Assembly: GCA_963596005.1 (NCBI GenBank)
Contig: CAVBJF010000002.1
Location: 186,001 to 250,000 of the forward strand
Direction of reading: 5' to 3'
DNA: 64,000 bases
Source of the DNA: Gallibacter pasteurianus_A
GTDB lineage: Bacteria; Bacillota; Clostridia; Peptostreptococcales; Anaerovoracaceae
Position 1 is the first letter of the stretch. Each line of letters begins with the position of its first letter. The position numbers and the translations under genes are program-made. Positions 61,199-64,000 of this stretch are shown piece after piece. The notes beneath the pieces were generated by a model. It was not told where the DNA came from and made no database searches. It was given only the letters and a program-made list of their open reading frames with translations.

Positions 61199-62488
61199 AT
61201 GTTTGTAGACAGAGCTAAAATATTTATAAAATCGGGCAAAGGTGGAGACGGAGCAGTCAGCTTCAGGAGAGAACCTTATGTACCGGAGGGAGGCCCTGAC
61301 GGTGGAGACGGCGGTAAAGGCGGAGATGTCATCTTTATGGCAGACAGCAGTCTGAGAACTTTGATGGATTTTAGATATAAGAGAAAATATCAAGCTCAAA
61401 ACGGTCAAAACGGTATGAAAAAAAAGAGGTACGGTAAAAAAGGCGACGACCTTATAATTAAAGTACCGCCCGGCACGCTTGTTATAGATGAGGAAACAAA
61501 CACTTTGATGAAGGATCTTGTAAATTCGGGTGACAGCTTTGTAGCTGCAAAAGGTGGCAAGGGCGGTAAAGGCAATGTTCATTACAAAAGCTCGACAAGA
61601 CAAGCACCTAATTTTGCGGAAGCAGGAGGCTTTCCTAAAGAGAGAAATATCATTTTAGAGCTAAAGCTTATCGCGGATGTAGGTCTTGTAGGGTTTCCGA
61701 ATGTGGGAAAATCTTCCATATTAAGTGTTGCAACAAAAGCAAAGCCTAAAGTTGCCAATTATCATTTCACGACGATAGCTCCAAATCTCGGCGTTGTAGA
61801 GCTTGCAAATACGAGTTTTGTTATGGCTGATATTGCCGGCATCATCGAGGGAGCACATACAGGTGCAGGCATGGGCTTTATGTTTTTAAAGCATATTGAA
61901 AGAACCCGTGTGTTGCTCCATGTTGTGGATGTTTCCGGCAGCGAGGGCAGAGATCCTATCGAGGATTTTGATAAGATAAATGGAGAATTAAAAAAATATT
62001 CTGATCAGCTGGCTAAAAAACCTCAAATCATAGCGGCAAATAAAATGGATCTAATAGATGAGGAAGATCCAAAATATCTTGAATTTAAATCCTATGTAGA
62101 AAATAAAGGCTACAAGGTATTGCCAATTTCTGCTCCTATAAATATCGGCATACCTGAGCTTATGAATGAAGTAGCTAAGATGCTTGCTATAACAGAGGCA
62201 GAGTCACTTGAAGACACGATGGAAAGCTTTGACTTTGAAAAGGACGACTACGATCCTGACTACAAAAAGGTAATTGCTTTCCAAAAAGACGGAGCCTTTG
62301 TGCTTGAGGGTAAGCAGCTTTTAAAAATATTTAACTCCACGAATTTTAACGATATAGGCTCTATAAGATATCTATATAAATATATAGAAAAAAGCGGAGC
62401 GATTGAAAAGCTAAAGGATATGGGGCTAGAAGAGGGCGACATCATAAAGATAGAAGATTTTGAATTTGAGTATATAGATGAGTTCTAA
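61199..62488 (+). CDS. obgE: Obg-family GTPase ObgE/CgtA
   Basis: GTPase of 50S assembly and stress control. The glycine-rich Obg domain covers about 1-158 (GGKGGDGAVSFRRE, GGDGGKGGDV). The G domain has GFPNVGKSS near 166-174, DIAGIIEGA as G3 and NKMD as G4. A C-terminal OCT domain (about 345-429) is present, as in Firmicute Obg; it is involved in ppGpp-linked responses. Length 429. GGGAGAGAG precedes ATG 61199. The last 11 nt overlap the next gene. Confidence 0.96.
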   Translation: MFVDRAKIFIKSGKGGDGAVSFRREPYVPEGGPDGGDGGKGGDVIFMADSSLRTLMDFRYKRKYQAQNGQNGMKKKRYGKKGDDLIIKVPPGTLVIDEETNTLMKDLVNSGDSFVAAKGGKGGKGNVHYKSSTRQAPNFAEAGGFPKERNIILELKLIADVGLVGFPNVGKSSILSVATKAKPKVANYHFTTIAPNLGVVELANTSFVMADIAGIIEGAHTGAGMGFMFLKHIERTRVLLHVVDVSGSEGRDPIEDFDKINGELKKYSDQLAKKPQIIAANKMDLIDEEDPKYLEFKSYVENKGYKVLPISAPINIGIPELMNEVAKMLAITEAESLEDTMESFDFEKDDYDPDYKKVIAFQKDGAFVLEGKQLLKIFNSTNFNDIGSIRYLYKYIEKSGAIEKLKDMGLEEGDIIKIEDFEFEYIDEF

Positions 62489-63032
62489 AATGAATAAAAT
62501 TCCAAATAGAGAAGAATGCTTTACGCTTTTAAAAGAATATAACACGCCGGAGCACGTTATCAGACATTGCACAGCCGTCTGCGATGTCGCTCTTTTGATA
62601 GCAAATCGTTTAAATCAAAAGGGATATAATATAAATATCGAGCTTTTGCAGGCGTGCTGTCTTTTGCACGACATTGCAAGGGTTTATGATGAACACGAGA
62701 CTGTAGGTTCAATGTATTTATCTAAAATAGGATATAATAATATTGCGGATATAATAATAAAGCATACAAAATATAAGGATTTTAGCAGGCTAACAAATAT
62801 AAATGAAACGGACATCCTGTGCATTGCAGACAGAACTGTTTTAGAGGATAAATTTGTCGGTATTCCAAGACGAATGGAATACATAAAGCAAAAGGCGAAG
62901 AGAAACGGAAAGGAAGAATTTATTCCATTTATACAAAATGGTGAAAAAATGCTAACTGAGTATATCGAAAGCCTTGAAAACGTTATGGGAATTACTTTAA
63001 AAGAATTGGTAGATAATAATGGAGAAGCTTGA
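62478..63032 (+). CDS. HD-domain phosphohydrolase
   Basis: A 184-residue HD-superfamily protein. The metal-binding pattern is visible: H30 in VIRHCTAV, H64-D65 in CCLLHDIARV, and a later aspartate in CIADRTVLE. It resembles small HDIG/nucleotidase-type proteins; the substrate is unknown. A paralogous fold is found in the YqeK half of the nadD fusion, but the sequences are not close. It overlaps obgE by 11 nt and the following radical SAM gene by 14 nt, so all three are coupled. Alternative start ATG 62490 has no ribosome site. Confidence 0.82.
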   Translation: MSSKMNKIPNREECFTLLKEYNTPEHVIRHCTAVCDVALLIANRLNQKGYNINIELLQACCLLHDIARVYDEHETVGSMYLSKIGYNNIADIIIKHTKYKDFSRLTNINETDILCIADRTVLEDKFVGIPRRMEYIKQKAKRNGKEEFIPFIQNGEKMLTEYIESLENVMGITLKELVDNNGEA

Positions 63033-64000
63033 TTTTTTATTGAAGCAGGTGGAAAAGCCGGCACGATACATCGGTGGCGAAATAAACAGCATTTCAAAGG
63101 ATTTAGAAGAAGTGGATGTAAGATATGCCTTTGCATTCCCTGATCTATATGAGATTGGGATGTCATATTTGGGTCTTCAAATATTGTATGATGTGTTAAA
63201 TATCGATGAAAAGGTATATTGCGAAAGGGTATTTGCACCTGCAAGCGATATGGAAAAATTGATGAGAGAAAATGATATTCCTCTCTTTTCTATTGAAACA
63301 AAGACGCCTATCTGTGATTTTGATATGCTCGGATTTACTTTACAATATGAAATGGCATACACAAATATATTAAATATGCTAGATCTCGCAAAAATTCCTC
63401 TCAAAAGTAGCGATAGAAGAAAAATAGAAAAAGAGACAGGCAAAAAATTTCCAATCGTTATGGCAGGCGGACCTTGCACATATAATCCCGAGCCTGTTGC
63501 TGATTTTTTCGACTTTTTTATAATCGGCGACGGCGAGGAAATCATGCCAAAGCTAACAAGCTTATATCGTGAATGTAATTCGACGATAGAATATTTAGAA
63601 AAGGCGGCACATCTTGACGGCATATATGTACCATCGTTTTATGATGTTATATATAATGATGATAACACGGTTAAGGAATACAAAAAAAATAATGAAAATG
63701 CGCCTGACAGGGTAAAAAGAGCACTTGTAGACAGTATCGAGGATATTCCATTCCCGACAAAAAACATAGTGCCTTATATAGATGCTGTACATGATAGGGC
63801 AGTTGTAGAAACCTTTAGAGGCTGCACGAGAGGATGTAGGTTTTGCCAGGCAGGAATGATATATAGACCCGTCAGAGAGAAAAAGACCGAAACTATCCTT
63901 AAGCTTGCTGAGGAACAGCTAAAAAATACCGGGCATGAGGAACTTTCGCTTTTGAGTCTTTCGACATCGGATTATTCGGACTTTGAAAGTCTTGCGCTGC
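63019..64000 (+). CDS. B12-binding-domain radical SAM protein, TIGR03960-like (3' end outside window)
   Basis: The frame is open from ATG 63019 to the window end (327 full codons). The N-terminal part has a cobalamin-binding-like Rossmann region (AFAFPDLYEIGMSYLG, PIVMAGGPCTYNPEP) and the radical SAM motif CTRGCRFC at 269-276 in a FRGCTRGCRFCQAG context. This is the pattern of the TIGR03960 family, usually followed by a DUF2344 (TIGR03936) gene and ribonuclease G near rplU. In this genome it lies downstream of obgE rather than upstream of rplU. Function of the family is not established; tRNA or ribosome modification is often proposed. Confidence 0.85.
   Translation, partial: MEKLDFLLKQVEKPARYIGGEINSISKDLEEVDVRYAFAFPDLYEIGMSYLGLQILYDVLNIDEKVYCERVFAPASDMEKLMRENDIPLFSIETKTPICDFDMLGFTLQYEMAYTNILNMLDLAKIPLKSSDRRKIEKETGKKFPIVMAGGPCTYNPEPVADFFDFFIIGDGEEIMPKLTSLYRECNSTIEYLEKAAHLDGIYVPSFYDVIYNDDNTVKEYKKNNENAPDRVKRALVDSIEDIPFPTKNIVPYIDAVHDRAVVETFRGCTRGCRFCQAGMIYRPVREKKTETILKLAEEQLKNTGHEELSLLSLSTSDYSDFESLAL

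Noticed and set aside
62684..63244. Minus-strand frame of 186 codons across the HD and radical SAM genes
   Set aside because: Antisense to two coupled genes with clear motifs; no ribosome site.

Overview
The window is AT-rich chromosomal DNA of an anaerobic, low-GC Firmicute of class Clostridia. The evidence is Shine-Dalgarno-led compact operons, frequent TTG starts, HemZ, class II homodimeric GlyS, RNase J, a SCIFF ranthipeptide locus, the complete HydE/HydG/HydF [FeFe]-hydrogenase maturation set, pyruvate carboxylase and a pyruvate,phosphate dikinase relative. A BspA-type surface protein and several gene-order differences from Clostridium would fit the Anaerovoracaceae (Family XIII) or a nearby oral/gut lineage; that placement is inference only.

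Layout. 1-13980 is one long plus-strand run: secF (5' cut by the window), relA, an MBL hydrolase, hemZ, hisS, aspS, a nadD-yqeK fusion, rsfS, leuS, RNase J and a YlbF-family gene. These join stringent response, tRNA charging, NAD synthesis and ribosome/RNA control. efp (14100) has its own near-consensus promoter and terminator. 14719-20776 holds mltG, trmR, a U32 peptidase-family gene, a CBS/CorC protein, mtaB and a HIT protein, rich in tRNA wobble and anticodon-loop modification. 20871-21521 is rpsU-yqeY. 21655-28944 is phoH, ybeY, era, recO, a DUF4342 gene, glyS and a PPDK-like gene that lacks the central phosphohistidine domain.

29022-34354 looks more accessory: nhaC (minus), an OFA-type MFS transporter behind a promoter and palindrome, an isolated promoter/small-ORF/terminator unit, and a BspA-like repeat protein. 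34591-43540 carries typA, pyruvate carboxylase and dnaE. A minus-strand pair (calcium-type P-ATPase then dinB) follows at 43552-47318.

47438-54560 holds scfA (a SCIFF precursor too short for ordinary ORF thresholds), its maturase scfB, a PdaC-like polysaccharide deacetylase, hydE, hydG, hydF and a small Usp-like protein. deoD and rpsT lie on the minus strand. lepA-hemW, glpK and rplU-rpmA-obgE-HD protein-radical SAM protein (3' cut by the window) close the window.

The most unusual points are: (1) the PPDK-like protein with its swivelling His domain cleanly removed; (2) a SCIFF precursor in which both residues of the characterised thioether crosslink are serine; (3) bL21 with a C-terminal HeH/SAP-like extension, together with loss of the Prp protease gene and an already mature bL27 N-terminus; (4) a 12-bp perfect hairpin that encodes the C-termini and stops of two convergent, overlapping genes. 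No tRNA, rRNA, CRISPR array, insertion sequence or prophage gene was seen.
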